The notes beneath the pieces are model-generated. The model worked only from the letters and a program-made list of their open reading frames with translations. It was not told the DNA's origin and searched no databases. Below, piece by piece: positions 15,998 through 24,914 of a DNA stretch of 64,000 nucleotides. This DNA comes from Pseudomonadales bacterium (lineage in GTDB: Bacteria > Pseudomonadota > Gammaproteobacteria > Pseudomonadales > Halieaceae), in assembly GCA_024234855.1 (NCBI GenBank), contig JACKNN010000001.1, forward strand, positions 806,001 through 870,000, in the 5' to 3' direction. Every line of letters begins with the position of its first letter. The first letter of the stretch is position 1. Position numbers and translations under genes: made by a program.

Positions 15998-17041
15998 ATG
16001 CCAGTCATTTGGTTGATCGACGCCTACCGGGCGGGGGAGCAGGGACAGGTCCGGGCGTTGGTGGAGGCGCTTGGCTGGCCCTGCGAAATAAAACGCCTGG
16101 CTTACCGCAAACAGATTGTTCTGCCACACGTGCTGGGGCTCGCCAGCCTCAGCGGTATAACGACTGAATCGCGCGCGATGCTGGAGCCACCGTGGCCCGA
16201 CCTGGTGATTTCCAGCGGTGTTCGCAATGAACCGGTCTGTCGCTGGATTCGCGCGCACTCCGGCGGGCGCACCCGGTATGTGCATGTGGGGCGTCCCTGG
16301 GGGCCACTGGTGTCCTTCGACCTGGTGATTACCACACCCCAGTACCGGGTGGCCCCGCACGCAAATGTCCTGAACAACACCCTCACCCTGCACAGCGTCA
16401 CGCCCGAGCAACTTGGCGCCGCCCGCGAGCAGTGGGCCGATACCTTTGCCCACCTGCCGCGGCCGCGCATCGCCGTCGTCGCCGGCGGCGACAGCGGTCC
16501 CTTTAGCCTGGGCCCGCTGGCGGCCTCCCGCCTGGCGCGGCAGGCATCCATGCTTGCGCGCCAGAATGGCGGGTCACTGCTGGTCTCCACCAGTTCGCGC
16601 ACCAGCGAAGAAGCGATGGCTGCACTGCAGGCCGGTATCGATGTCCCCAATTATTTTTATCGCTGGCAAGCGGCTGACCCGGCCAATCCCTACCTCGGTA
16701 TACTGGCCGTGGCCGACAGGCTCGTCGTCACGGGCGATAGCATCGCGATGTTATCGGAAGCCTGTGCTACCGGGCGACCGGTGCAGATGTTTGACCTGGG
16801 GGGCATGCGCGGAGAGCATGATGTCGCGACTGATCCCCGCCTGGGTGCGACGCTGTATGCCCTCCTGATGCGCTGGTTCTGGCGCCGCCTGAGTCGCGAT
16901 ATCACCCTGGTGCACCGGCAGTTGCGGGCCACCGGTCGCGCCTTCTGGCTGGATGAGGAATCCGGTGCAGCGGTGCTGCCGGGAGAGTCTGATATGCAGC
17001 GCGCTGTCGCGGCGGTAAAAAGGCTACTTGGCGAGGCCTGA
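15998..17041 (+). CDS. ELM1-like (DUF1022, GT-B fold) protein, paralogue 1 of 3
   Basis: 347 residues. It begins MPVIWLIDAYRAGEQGQVRAL and carries PPWPDLVISSGVRNEPV, VHVGRPW, VITTPQY, VVAGGDSGPF, LLVSTSSRT and VTGDSIAMLSEA, the conserved blocks of the ELM1/COG3660 family. These have a two-domain GT-B-like layout, the last block being a probable nucleotide-sugar loop. Plant ELM1 acts in mitochondrial fission; the bacterial proteins are uncharacterised but often lie in lipid or glycan loci. Start ATG at 15998; an upstream in-frame extension to 15791 runs antisense through the ACP gene and is not credible. Its last 18 bp overlap the 3' end of the convergent ABC transporter gene. A glycosyltransferase role is inferred. 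Confidence 0.75.
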   Translation: MPVIWLIDAYRAGEQGQVRALVEALGWPCEIKRLAYRKQIVLPHVLGLASLSGITTESRAMLEPPWPDLVISSGVRNEPVCRWIRAHSGGRTRYVHVGRPWGPLVSFDLVITTPQYRVAPHANVLNNTLTLHSVTPEQLGAAREQWADTFAHLPRPRIAVVAGGDSGPFSLGPLAASRLARQASMLARQNGGSLLVSTSSRTSEEAMAALQAGIDVPNYFYRWQAADPANPYLGILAVADRLVVTGDSIAMLSEACATGRPVQMFDLGGMRGEHDVATDPRLGATLYALLMRWFWRRLSRDITLVHRQLRATGRAFWLDEESGAAVLPGESDMQRAVAAVKRLLGEA

Positions 17042-18769
17042 CCTGTCGGCGGCATCGAGCAGGCGGGCGTTACCGGCGCCCATCTGGTAGACGTAATCCG
17101 CCGCCCGGACCAGCGCGCGGTTGTGCGAGATGGCGAGAATGGTGAGCCGGCCCTTGAGGTCTTCCATGCTTTGCCGCACCACTTCCTCACTCTCCGGATC
17201 GAGCGCACTGGTTGCCTCGTCGAGAATCAGCAGCCGCGGCTTGTTGATCAACGCCCGGGCGATCACGATGCGCTGGCGCTGGCCGCCGGACAACTTGCCA
17301 CCGCGTTCACCGACCACGGTCTGCACGCCCTGGGGCAGTTGGTTGACGAAATTCCAGGCACCGGCCGCGCGCAGCGCCTGCTCGGCATCGGCGAGTTCCA
17401 GCCCGGGGTCGCCCAGGGTGACGTTGTGCAGAACGCTGTCGTGCAGTAGCGTGGTGTCCTGGGGTACATAACCGATCATGCTGCGCCATCGCTTGATATC
17501 GATTTCCTGCAGCGGCACGCCATCGAGCAGCACTTCGCCCTGCTGGGGCTGGAGCAGGGCAATGGCAAGGTCGATGATGGTCGTCTTGCCGGAACCGGAC
17601 GGGCCCACCAGGGTGGTCAGCGCTCCCGCCTTGATATCCAGGCACAGCCCGTTGAAAACAGGGTGTTGCCGATCGTAGGAGAACACCACGTTGCGAAACT
17701 GCAGCCCCTGCTCGAAGTGGGGTGTGGCACCGCCCTCCAGCGGTTCCTCGGCGTCATCCGCGGCCTTGATCGATGCCATCAGGGCCCAGTAGGCGCTCTC
17801 ACCCTGGGCCAGTTTCTGGTGTTGCTTCTGGACCTTGCCGAAAAAGGAAAACGCCCGCCCCAGGGCGATGACCAGCACCATCACCATGGCCAGGTCGATG
17901 GCAAACTTCTCTATAGCCACCCAGACCCCGAGACAGATAAAGCCGGTGAACATCAGCTCCTGGGCGGAGTCGAGCACCGCGCCGTAGAGCACCTGCCGGC
18001 GCAGCGCCCGGTTCAGTTGATTGGTGTCGTGGGCCAGTACCTTGTCCGCCAGATGCTCTCGCGACATCGCCTTGAGCGGCTTCACCGACTGCAGGGTATC
18101 CGTTAGGTTTGCCATCAGGGAGGCCATCAGGCGGGTCTGGCGCTTGCCCGCCTTGCGCGTGAGCTTCACCAGGAAGTGCGAGAGGCCGATGACCACCACT
18201 CCCGCCACGATTGCCGCCAGCGAGGCGCGCCAGGAGATGGCGAAGGCCACGGCCCCATAGACCAGTGCCTGGATCAGGAAGGTGATGGCGGTGGCGCCGT
18301 TGACGAATGCCGTCGATGAGCGCTGGGCCTCGGTGGCCAGGGCGTTGGTCAATTTGCCCACGGGCTGGTGCAGGAAATACTCCCACTTGCTGCGCAGTAC
18401 GGAGCGCAGCATCTGCAGGCGCAGGTCGGTACCCACCTGCGCAGCCGTGTAACCCACCTGGCGCTGGGCTACCAGCAGGAACACGCTCTTCAGTGCCACG
18501 CCGAACAGCATGATACCGAGCATGTTGCCCAGGGTGGGAGCAATGCCGACAATGGCCAGCGCGTCCAGCACCGCCTGTTCAAAACCGTTGTCACTGACGG
18601 GGGCAACCCCCGCGATCATCGACGCGGCCTCGGAGCCCAGGGCGATATTGAGCATGGGCAGCAGGGCTGACAGGCCAACGCCCTCAGCGATACCGGACAG
18701 CAGCAGGGCCAGCAGCATCAGCACCGTCTGCGAGGGGTAGGCGCGAAAAAAATTCAGCATCAGGCCCAT
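17024..18769 (-). CDS. MsbA-like ABC transporter (fused permease and ATPase)
   Basis: 581 residues. About 310 N-terminal residues contain six transmembrane helices (for example QTVLMLLALLLSG and LAAIVAGVVVIGL). The nucleotide-binding domain follows, with Walker A GPSGSGKTT (389-397), signature LSGGQ (493-497), Walker B LLILDE (513-518) and the switch His in AISHN. This half-transporter architecture works as a homodimer and typically flips or exports lipids or lipid-linked glycans. AGGAG lies upstream of ATG 18769. It follows LptG by 72 bp on the same strand, so a shared transcript with lptF-lptG is likely. Its place between ceramide genes and LptFG suggests it flips the island's product across the inner membrane. 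Confidence 0.88.
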   Translation of the reverse strand: MGLMLNFFRAYPSQTVLMLLALLLSGIAEGVGLSALLPMLNIALGSEAASMIAGVAPVSDNGFEQAVLDALAIVGIAPTLGNMLGIMLFGVALKSVFLLVAQRQVGYTAAQVGTDLRLQMLRSVLRSKWEYFLHQPVGKLTNALATEAQRSSTAFVNGATAITFLIQALVYGAVAFAISWRASLAAIVAGVVVIGLSHFLVKLTRKAGKRQTRLMASLMANLTDTLQSVKPLKAMSREHLADKVLAHDTNQLNRALRRQVLYGAVLDSAQELMFTGFICLGVWVAIEKFAIDLAMVMVLVIALGRAFSFFGKVQKQHQKLAQGESAYWALMASIKAADDAEEPLEGGATPHFEQGLQFRNVVFSYDRQHPVFNGLCLDIKAGALTTLVGPSGSGKTTIIDLAIALLQPQQGEVLLDGVPLQEIDIKRWRSMIGYVPQDTTLLHDSVLHNVTLGDPGLELADAEQALRAAGAWNFVNQLPQGVQTVVGERGGKLSGGQRQRIVIARALINKPRLLILDEATSALDPESEEVVRQSMEDLKGRLTILAISHNRALVRAADYVYQMGAGNARLLDAADRSGLAK

Positions 18770-18841
18770 GGCGAGCGGGCTCCTGCGGGGGTGGTCTCGG
18801 GGGACAGTACTCGTTCGGGGCTGTCGTGATTCATGTCCGGG

Positions 18842-19912
18842 TTACCAACGCATGCGCCGCAGCAGAACCGCTGCACAGAGCAGGATCACCAGGGTTGGCG
18901 CCAGCGCCACCAGCGGGATGTTCAGCCCCAGCAACTGCCCCAGCGCAAAAACAATCTGGGTGCCCAGGTAGAACAGTATCCCCACCAGCGCGCCCATCGC
19001 GATGTCCACGCCGAAACTGCGATCGCGCCGAGCTCCCAGGTTGGCGCTGATCGGTGTGGCCAGCAGCACCATAGCGCCCACTGTGAGCGGCATGAGTAAT
19101 TTCTGCCAGAAGGTATTGAGGTATTTTTCATTCGGCTGGCCGTTATCGGCGCGGTACTGGCTGTAGTTGTGCAGCACCGAGAGGCGCATGCTGTCGCTGT
19201 CCAGGGTCAGGGTGGGCAGCTCGTCGGGGGACCAGAGATTGCCGATCGTCAGCTCCGGGTAGCTGCGGGTGACCAGCTGCCCTTCCACCAGCCGCTTCTC
19301 CCGCACGTTCTGGAACAACCAGGTCCTGTCCTTGCTGACGCGTGCGGTTTCGGCCCGCAGTGCGCGGGTAAGCTGCCCCGATTCGTCAAACTCAAACAGG
19401 TCAATATCGCCGGGAATACCGCCCTGGTGCATCTTGTCGAGGTGGATATAACGGTTACCACTCTTCGACCAGACGCCGCCATCGGGAATCCTCACCTGGT
19501 TGCGATACCGCAGGGCGTGGCGCTCGGCCTCGGCGGATTGCTGCATGGGCGGGGTCACGTATTCCATACTCAGCCACAGCAGCGCCATAAAGATCAATGT
19601 CGGCAGGGCTATGGCAAGCAGCAACCTGGCGCGGGAAAAACCAGTGCAACTGATGATCGTCAGCTCGTTGAACCGGTCCAGGCTGGCGAGCGCCACGATA
19701 CTGCCCAGCAGGGCGATGACCGGCGCCAGGCTCACCAGCTGCTGGGGCAGGCTGAACAGCGTATAGCGGCCCACCGCGAGCGCGTTGTAGTCGAAGCGTG
19801 TGTGGTCCAGCTCCTGGACGAAGCCGATCAGGCCGAACACCGAGCCCAGTACCAGCAGCACCAGCAGCCAGCCCTTGACCAGGTTGTTGGCGATATAGCG
19901 TTCCAGGATCAT
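18842..19912 (-). CDS. lptG: LPS export permease LptG
   Basis: 356 residues: an N-terminal trio of membrane helices (GWLLVLLVLGSVFGLIGF, LAPVIALLGSIVALASL and the following helix), a periplasmic beta-jellyroll of about 170 residues, and three C-terminal helices. RFNELTIISCTGFS is the coupling-helix segment characteristic of LptF/LptG. LptB2FG extracts LPS from the inner membrane and feeds it to LptC/LptA. I place the start at ATG 19912, where ATGA overlaps the stop of lptF; a longer form from 19927 is possible. The usual pepA neighbour is absent, and the partner here is an MsbA-like ABC gene. This could therefore be a second, dedicated pair rather than the housekeeping copy. Confidence 0.85.
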   Translation of the reverse strand: MILERYIANNLVKGWLLVLLVLGSVFGLIGFVQELDHTRFDYNALAVGRYTLFSLPQQLVSLAPVIALLGSIVALASLDRFNELTIISCTGFSRARLLLAIALPTLIFMALLWLSMEYVTPPMQQSAEAERHALRYRNQVRIPDGGVWSKSGNRYIHLDKMHQGGIPGDIDLFEFDESGQLTRALRAETARVSKDRTWLFQNVREKRLVEGQLVTRSYPELTIGNLWSPDELPTLTLDSDSMRLSVLHNYSQYRADNGQPNEKYLNTFWQKLLMPLTVGAMVLLATPISANLGARRDRSFGVDIAMGALVGILFYLGTQIVFALGQLLGLNIPLVALAPTLVILLCAAVLLRRMRW

Positions 19913-21018
19913 CGGCGGGTCATCCATGGTTGCCTGACCAGCACCACCAGCAGGACAGCCTCCAGCGCGTAGGCTCCCCACAAGCCCGGGAGTTCGCCGA
20001 TGCGACCCTGTTCGATGCCCGTGCGGACCACGCTGGTCATGCTGAACAGGCCGATATAAATGCCCACCGCTATCAGCACATTGCGCGTGCGGGATTCCCG
20101 CGGCGCCGACCGCGCCAGCGGCACCGCCATCAGCGCCAGCAGCAGGGTGGCCAGGGGTGTGGTGAGGCGCCACTGGAACTCGGCGATGTCCCGAGGCTGG
20201 TCTGACCGGGCGAGGTTGAACGTGGTCTCTGCCTTGCGGCGGTACTGCGCCTGCGCTTCCTGGTTGTCCAGCCGCACGATGAGGTTGTCGAATTGCAGCG
20301 TGACGTCCTGCGTATTGCGCAGGTCCAGCAGGTAGTTGTAGCCCTTGAAGAATTCGGCCTGCATGGCGTGGCCCGGGTTGAGGATGGGCAGCTCCGCCGC
20401 CTCGGCGATAATGATCTCGGAGCGCCGGGCTTTTTCATAGTTCTTTTGCAGGAACACACCCTTGTGCCGGCCCCGTTCCAGATCGAGGTCGTCGGCGATA
20501 AAAATGTAGTCGCTGCCGCTCATATTGACGAATTCCCCTGTCGCCATTTTCTTCAGGTCGAACTTGGCTGCGGCCCTGGACTCCAGTTCGTAGCTGGTGC
20601 GAAATGCCCAGGGACGGCCGAGGATCGAAATAACACCGGTCAGCAGCGCGATAACCAGCGCCAGCTTGAGCACCGACTCGACTATCCTGCCCCTGCTCAC
20701 ACCGGCCGCGTAAAGCGCGCTCATTTCCGAGTCGCGATAGAGCCGGCCGATGGCTGCGAGCACCGAAAAGAAAAAGGCGGAGGGCATCAGGATTTCAAGC
20801 GTGACCAGCGTATTGAGGCCCACCAGTTTGAAGGCCGTCTGCATCTCGAGCTGTCCCGCGGCGGCCGCGGACAACTGTTTCGCGGCGGAGAAGCCGATAA
20901 AAACCAGGACCAGCAGGCCGAGCCCCAGCACAAACGGGCGAAGGATTTCGAGGCTGATGTGGCGGTCGATGATCAACGGGTGGTGATCCTGTCTCAGGTG
21001 GCGGCCATTGTACCCCAA
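19909..21018 (-). CDS. lptF: LPS export permease LptF
   Basis: 369 residues with the LptF/LptG family architecture: helices near the N-terminus (LRPFVLGLGLLVLVFIGFSA and NTLVTLEILMPSAFFFSVL), the coupling segment SEMSALYAAGVSRGRI, a periplasmic domain with GSDYIFIADDL, and three C-terminal helices beginning at TTPLATLLLALMAVPLA. It forms the heterodimeric permease with LptG, energised by LptB, which is not in this window. It overlaps lptG by 4 bp (ATGA). It is divergent from the sulfotransferase gene at 21107 across 88 bp. Confidence 0.88.
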   Translation of the reverse strand: MGYNGRHLRQDHHPLIIDRHISLEILRPFVLGLGLLVLVFIGFSAAKQLSAAAAGQLEMQTAFKLVGLNTLVTLEILMPSAFFFSVLAAIGRLYRDSEMSALYAAGVSRGRIVESVLKLALVIALLTGVISILGRPWAFRTSYELESRAAAKFDLKKMATGEFVNMSGSDYIFIADDLDLERGRHKGVFLQKNYEKARRSEIIIAEAAELPILNPGHAMQAEFFKGYNYLLDLRNTQDVTLQFDNLIVRLDNQEAQAQYRRKAETTFNLARSDQPRDIAEFQWRLTTPLATLLLALMAVPLARSAPRESRTRNVLIAVGIYIGLFSMTSVVRTGIEQGRIGELPGLWGAYALEAVLLVVLVRQPWMTRR

Positions 21019-21106
21019 GCCGTGGCCGTCTGGTCATTTTCTCCGGCTTGCCCCATAATTGCACGCTTTGTGAAAGAACACCCCGAACCCGCCGCGAGAA
21101 CCCCGC

Positions 21107-22048
21107 ATGTTCAACCTCAGTGATGGCGTCAAGAAGGCGTTAATTCTCATTCCGACCGAGCCTTTGCCCGCCAAAACCAGGGTGGCACTGCGCCGCAAAT
21201 ACCTGGCTGAACTGGAACTGGCCAAGGCGCACGCCGCCAACTTTCTTATCATCGGCCACCCCAAGAGCGGCAATACCTGGCTCAAGGTCATGATTTCGCG
21301 GCTCTACCAGTTACGTTACAACCTGCCCGAATCGAAGCTTATCAACACCGATGAGTTCGCCCGCAAAATCCCGGAGATACCACGGCTCGCGGCCACCAAT
21401 GGCTACTACAGTTACGAGGGCGAGGTGGGGAAGCTGCTGGCTGTCGGGGCGCCGGACAACCCTTTGCGGCATAAGCCGGTACTGTTCCTGGCCCGCAACC
21501 CGATCGATATCGCGGTGTCCTGGTACCACCAGTTCACCAAGCGCCAGTCGCGCGCCAAGCAGGAGCTTATCAACCATTTTGTCGACCACCCCATCGACCG
21601 GCGCACTATCGATATGTGGAGTTTCGTGCGCCACTCCGACATCGGCCTGCCCTGCCTGATCGAGTACCAGAATACCTGGGCGCGCAACGTCGAGGCGCTC
21701 GACAAGGGCCTGCTGGTCAAGTACGAGGAGTTGCGCGCCGAGCCGGTGCCGACCCTGCAGAAAATCATCCGGCTGATGGGGGAGGAGTTCAGCGAGGAGG
21801 AGATTCGGGCGGCGGTGGAATGGGGCTCTTTCGATAACCTGCAGAAGCTGGAAACCAGCGGCACGTTCAGCCAGGGTGGCATGAAACTCGTGGACGCCAA
21901 TGACCCCAGCACGTTCAAGGTGCGGCGCGGCAAGGTGGGCGGCTACCGCGACGACTTTCCGCCGGAGCAGGTGGCGGAGCTGGAAGCGCTGGTGCGGGAT
22001 AATATCCTGCCGCAGCTGGGCTATTGCCGGGACGGCGCGGAGTCCTGA
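21107..22048 (+). CDS. PAPS-dependent sulfotransferase
   Basis: 313 residues. The 5'-phosphosulfate loop is IIGHPKSGNTWLKV (catalytic-type K53), the 3'-phosphate block is VLFLARNPIDIAVSWYHQF, and the C-terminal cofactor loop is FKVRRGKVGGYRDDF, replacing the RKGxxGDWK pattern of animal enzymes. No membrane anchor, so it acts in the cytoplasm on a lipid or sugar acceptor. The ELM1-like gene begins 2 bp after its stop. It is related to, but more distant than, the three other PSB-type enzymes at 24003, 24911 and 34109. Confidence 0.85.
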   Translation: MFNLSDGVKKALILIPTEPLPAKTRVALRRKYLAELELAKAHAANFLIIGHPKSGNTWLKVMISRLYQLRYNLPESKLINTDEFARKIPEIPRLAATNGYYSYEGEVGKLLAVGAPDNPLRHKPVLFLARNPIDIAVSWYHQFTKRQSRAKQELINHFVDHPIDRRTIDMWSFVRHSDIGLPCLIEYQNTWARNVEALDKGLLVKYEELRAEPVPTLQKIIRLMGEEFSEEEIRAAVEWGSFDNLQKLETSGTFSQGGMKLVDANDPSTFKVRRGKVGGYRDDFPPEQVAELEALVRDNILPQLGYCRDGAES

Positions 22049-22049
22049 C

Positions 22050-23156
22050 TTGAGCGTCCCCCGGACCTGGGTCCTGCTCAGCGACAAGCAGGGCGACAAC
22101 GGGCAGGTAGAGACCATTGTCGCCGCGCTGCCCTGGCCGGTGGAGCATAAGTACGTGCACATGCTGCCCCAGTGGGTACTGGGCAAGCCGCGCTACCGCC
22201 CCTCCCTGGCGCATATCGACCCGGAAAAATCGGACCCCATCACGGGCCCCTGGCCCGACCTGATCCTGACGGTGGGGCGGCGCCCCTCGATGGTCGCCCT
22301 GTGGATTCGCCGGCAGTCCGGCAACCGCACAAAGATTGTGCTGGTGGGCAAGCCCTCGGGCCATATGCTGGACTTCTCGCTGGTGATAGCCAGCGCCGAA
22401 AACCAGATGCCGCCTATGGACAATTTCCTGCCGACCACCCTGCCGCTGATGCGCATCGGCGAGGCGGATGTCGCAGCCCAGGCGCGAGAGTGGCAGCAGC
22501 GATTCGCGGCGCTGGACAAGCCGCTGATAGCGATGCTCATAGGGGGCGAAACCAACCCTTTCATCATGAACCGCAAGGTGGCCGAGGACCTGTTGGTTAC
22601 CGCGCACTGGGTCGTGGATGAACTGGGCGGCACACCCTATGTGACGACCAGCCGCCGCACCACGCCGGAGGTGACAGAGGTCTTGCGGGCTGGCCTGCCA
22701 CCCCAGGCGGTGTTTTTCCAGTGGCAGGCCGGCGCCGCCGACAACCCCTACCGGGCGCTACTGGGCAGTGCCGACGGCTTCATTGTCACCGGCGACAGCA
22801 TTTCCATGATGGTGGAGGTGATCTACCTGCGAAAACCGCTGGCCATATTTCCCCTGCCGGTGGGTGCGCTGGGGACAGTCGACCAGTTACGCCGCTCACT
22901 GGCGCACTGGCTGTTCAACCCGCGCAAGGTGTCGGTTGGCGATCGGCTGCGCCACCGCCTCGCGCGGGGTGTTTACTACATCGATTATTTCAAGATACTG
23001 TGCGCTACCCGCGACTTCAGGGCTTTTCACCGGATGCTGGTGCAGCAGGGGCTGGCGGTCTGGTCCGGCCAACCCTTCCGCAAGGCCGGTGCGGCCGAAC
23101 TGCCGGACGATGTGGGCGGGGTGGTCAGGCGTATCGAGGCGCTGTTCCCGGGTTGA
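22050..23156 (+). CDS. ELM1-like (DUF1022, GT-B fold) protein, paralogue 2 of 3
   Basis: 368 residues from TTG at 22050, giving MSVPRTWVLLSDKQGDNGQVE. Family blocks are GPWPDLILTVGRRPSMVALW, VLVGKPSG, MLIGGETNPF, VTTSRRTTPEV and FIVTGDSISMMVEV. It is the most diverged of the three paralogues: the GGDSG block of the others is GGETN here and an insertion follows the N-terminal glycine loop. Its start lies 1 bp after the stop of the upstream sulfotransferase, so the two are coupled. It ends convergent with the 2OG oxygenase at 23170. A GT-B transferase role on a lipid precursor is inferred. Confidence 0.72.
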   Translation: MSVPRTWVLLSDKQGDNGQVETIVAALPWPVEHKYVHMLPQWVLGKPRYRPSLAHIDPEKSDPITGPWPDLILTVGRRPSMVALWIRRQSGNRTKIVLVGKPSGHMLDFSLVIASAENQMPPMDNFLPTTLPLMRIGEADVAAQAREWQQRFAALDKPLIAMLIGGETNPFIMNRKVAEDLLVTAHWVVDELGGTPYVTTSRRTTPEVTEVLRAGLPPQAVFFQWQAGAADNPYRALLGSADGFIVTGDSISMMVEVIYLRKPLAIFPLPVGALGTVDQLRRSLAHWLFNPRKVSVGDRLRHRLARGVYYIDYFKILCATRDFRAFHRMLVQQGLAVWSGQPFRKAGAAELPDDVGGVVRRIEALFPG

Positions 23157-23169
23157 CTCCGGCGGCGCT

Positions 23170-23796
23170 TCAGCGCAGCCGCAGGACGTTTTTCATAAAG
23201 TGGGTGCCAAAACGGCTGATGCGCTGGGCGGCCACCGCCAGCGGGCTCTCGTCCAGGTAATTGAGCTGTACCATGCGGCGCTCGCCGACAAAGCGGGTAT
23301 GACCGTGCCAGGAGTGGTCGGTGCGTCGAAACGCCAGCAGGGTTCCCCCCAGCGGCGGAACCTGGGCGGCGTAATCCTCGATATCCCCCCTCGAGCGCAG
23401 CATACGCAACTGGCCGTCCGGGTGATCCCATTTTTCATTGAAATACACCAGCACGGTGATGACCTTGCTCTTGTGATCGGTGTGGATATTGCCGTCGGTC
23501 CGCTCACAGAATTTGCGCACGGAAACCGTGGTGGGCAGGGCGGCCAGGTCCATATCAAAGCGCGCGCCGAGCGTCGTTGCGAAGGCGGGCGCCCGCAACT
23601 CCTCCATCAGCGCCCCGAACGCCGGCCCGTACTGCAGGTTTTCCAGCTCGTGGTTGGCGGCGGTTTCAATCGCCGGGTAGTCGGCGTTGACCCGCGCCAG
23701 CACCTCGGCGCTCAGAAACCCGGGCACAACCATATAATCGAAGGGATCGGTATGCAGTTCGGCCTCTTGGACCGCTTTGAGATTGATCAGCGACAT
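23170..23796 (-). CDS. 2OG-Fe(II) oxygenase-like protein (paralogue 2 of 3)
   Basis: 208 residues with NIHTDHKSKVITVLVYFN giving the metal-binding H105 and D107, a distal His in HSWHGHTRF (H164 or H166), and RRMVQLNY as the 2OG-binding strand. It is a prolyl-4-hydroxylase-like fold of a different subgroup from those at 2628 and 35937. It transcribes divergently from the tandem sulfotransferase operon across a region with a 13-bp direct repeat. The target is unknown; hydroxylation of a surface lipid or sugar fits the setting. Confidence 0.75.
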   Translation of the reverse strand: MSLINLKAVQEAELHTDPFDYMVVPGFLSAEVLARVNADYPAIETAANHELENLQYGPAFGALMEELRAPAFATTLGARFDMDLAALPTTVSVRKFCERTDGNIHTDHKSKVITVLVYFNEKWDHPDGQLRMLRSRGDIEDYAAQVPPLGGTLLAFRRTDHSWHGHTRFVGERRMVQLNYLDESPLAVAAQRISRFGTHFMKNVLRLR

Positions 23797-23851
23797 CGGG
23801 GCATTCTAGTAGGCGCCCGGAACACCGGCAAGGCGCGCGGCGAATCTATCG

Positions 23852-23886
23852 TGTTAATAGTGCGTCAAATCGATGTTAATAGTGCG
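23852..23886. promoter_or_regulatory. Pair of 13-bp direct repeats spaced two helical turns, candidate activator site
   Basis: TGTTAATAGTGCG occurs perfectly at 23852-23864 and 23874-23886, 22 bp start to start. The similarity continues beyond the core: both copies are preceded by ATCG or CG and followed by AAATCG. The 22-bp period places both copies on the same face of the helix, as in response-regulator boxes. It lies between the divergent 2OG oxygenase (23796) and sulfotransferase (24003) genes, about 115 bp upstream of the latter. Confidence 0.5.
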
Positions 23887-24002
23887 GGAAATCGGCACCG
23901 GACGGCGGATGCGGCAACAGGTCTTTTGCTGTAACATTCCCGGCCTTTGTACGCTCGACATCGAATTCTACACCACACCATGCCAGTGAGGACCTCCCGC
24001 AT

Positions 24003-24914
24003 ATGGCCGACACCGCAGGGGCTGTAGTACGCCATCTCATCATGCTGCTCTGCTTCTGGCTGCCGGCCTCGCGCCGCAAGAAGATCGAGCGCTGGCTGCG
24101 CGGTCGCGAGGAATTCAAGAAACTGGAGCGCAGCGATTGGGTGCTGATGAGTTGGGGCAAGTCGGGCCGGACCTGGCTGCGGGTGATGCTGTCTCGCGCC
24201 TACCAGCTCAAGGGCGGCCTGGACGCCCACGAACTGCTCGACTTCGATAACCTCAAGAAACTCGACCCGCAATTGCCCGCGGTATTTTTCACCCATAACA
24301 ACTACCTGCGTGACTACACCGGCAATTGGGAGTCCAAAGCCCACTTCACGGGAAAGCGCATTGTGCTGCTGGTGCGCGATCCGCGGGACGTGGCGGTGTC
24401 GCAATTCTTCCAGTGGCAGTTTCGCATGCGCCCCAACAAAAAGTTTATCAATGACTACCCACCACACGGCGCCGACATCGGCGTGTGGGACTTTGTGCTG
24501 GACGCCGATGCGGGTGTGCCGCGCATTGTCGATTATTTCAACGGCTGGGCCCGTGCTGTAGCCGAATTGAAGGACATACTTATTGTGCGTTACGAGGATA
24601 TGCGCGCAGACCCCGCCGCGGTGCTGGCCAGCATCCTCGAATTTACCGGGACATCGGTGAGCGCGGAGCAGGTGCGTGAGGCGGTGGAGTTCGCCGCCTA
24701 CGACAACATGAAAAAAATGGAACAGGAAAAGTTTTTCAAGGGCAGCGGCGCCAGGGTCAAGCCGGGCGACAAGGACAATCCCCAGTCGTTCAAGGTGCGC
24801 AAGGCCAAGGTGGGCGGTTACCGCGATTACTTCACCGACGAGCAGTGTGAGCAGCTCGATAAGATGGTGGCTCAACTCGACCCGGTATTCGGCTACACAG
24901 GTGAGCAGGTATGA
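24003..24914 (+). CDS. PAPS-dependent sulfotransferase (GKSGRTW subgroup, copy 1)
   Basis: 303 residues. Cofactor loop SWGKSGRTWLRVM (K53), FFTHNNYLRDYTG, 3'-phosphate block IVLLVRDPRDVAVSQFFQW and C-terminal FKVRKAKVGGYRDYF. A short hydrophobic segment near the N-terminus (HLIMLLCFWLPA) may associate with the membrane. It shares nearly every block with the genes at 24911 and 34109, so these three are recent paralogues. The stop overlaps the next sulfotransferase start by 4 bp, showing a tandem duplication with translational coupling. Cytoplasmic face of the membrane; the acceptor is unknown. Confidence 0.87.
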   Translation: MADTAGAVVRHLIMLLCFWLPASRRKKIERWLRGREEFKKLERSDWVLMSWGKSGRTWLRVMLSRAYQLKGGLDAHELLDFDNLKKLDPQLPAVFFTHNNYLRDYTGNWESKAHFTGKRIVLLVRDPRDVAVSQFFQWQFRMRPNKKFINDYPPHGADIGVWDFVLDADAGVPRIVDYFNGWARAVAELKDILIVRYEDMRADPAAVLASILEFTGTSVSAEQVREAVEFAAYDNMKKMEQEKFFKGSGARVKPGDKDNPQSFKVRKAKVGGYRDYFTDEQCEQLDKMVAQLDPVFGYTGEQV

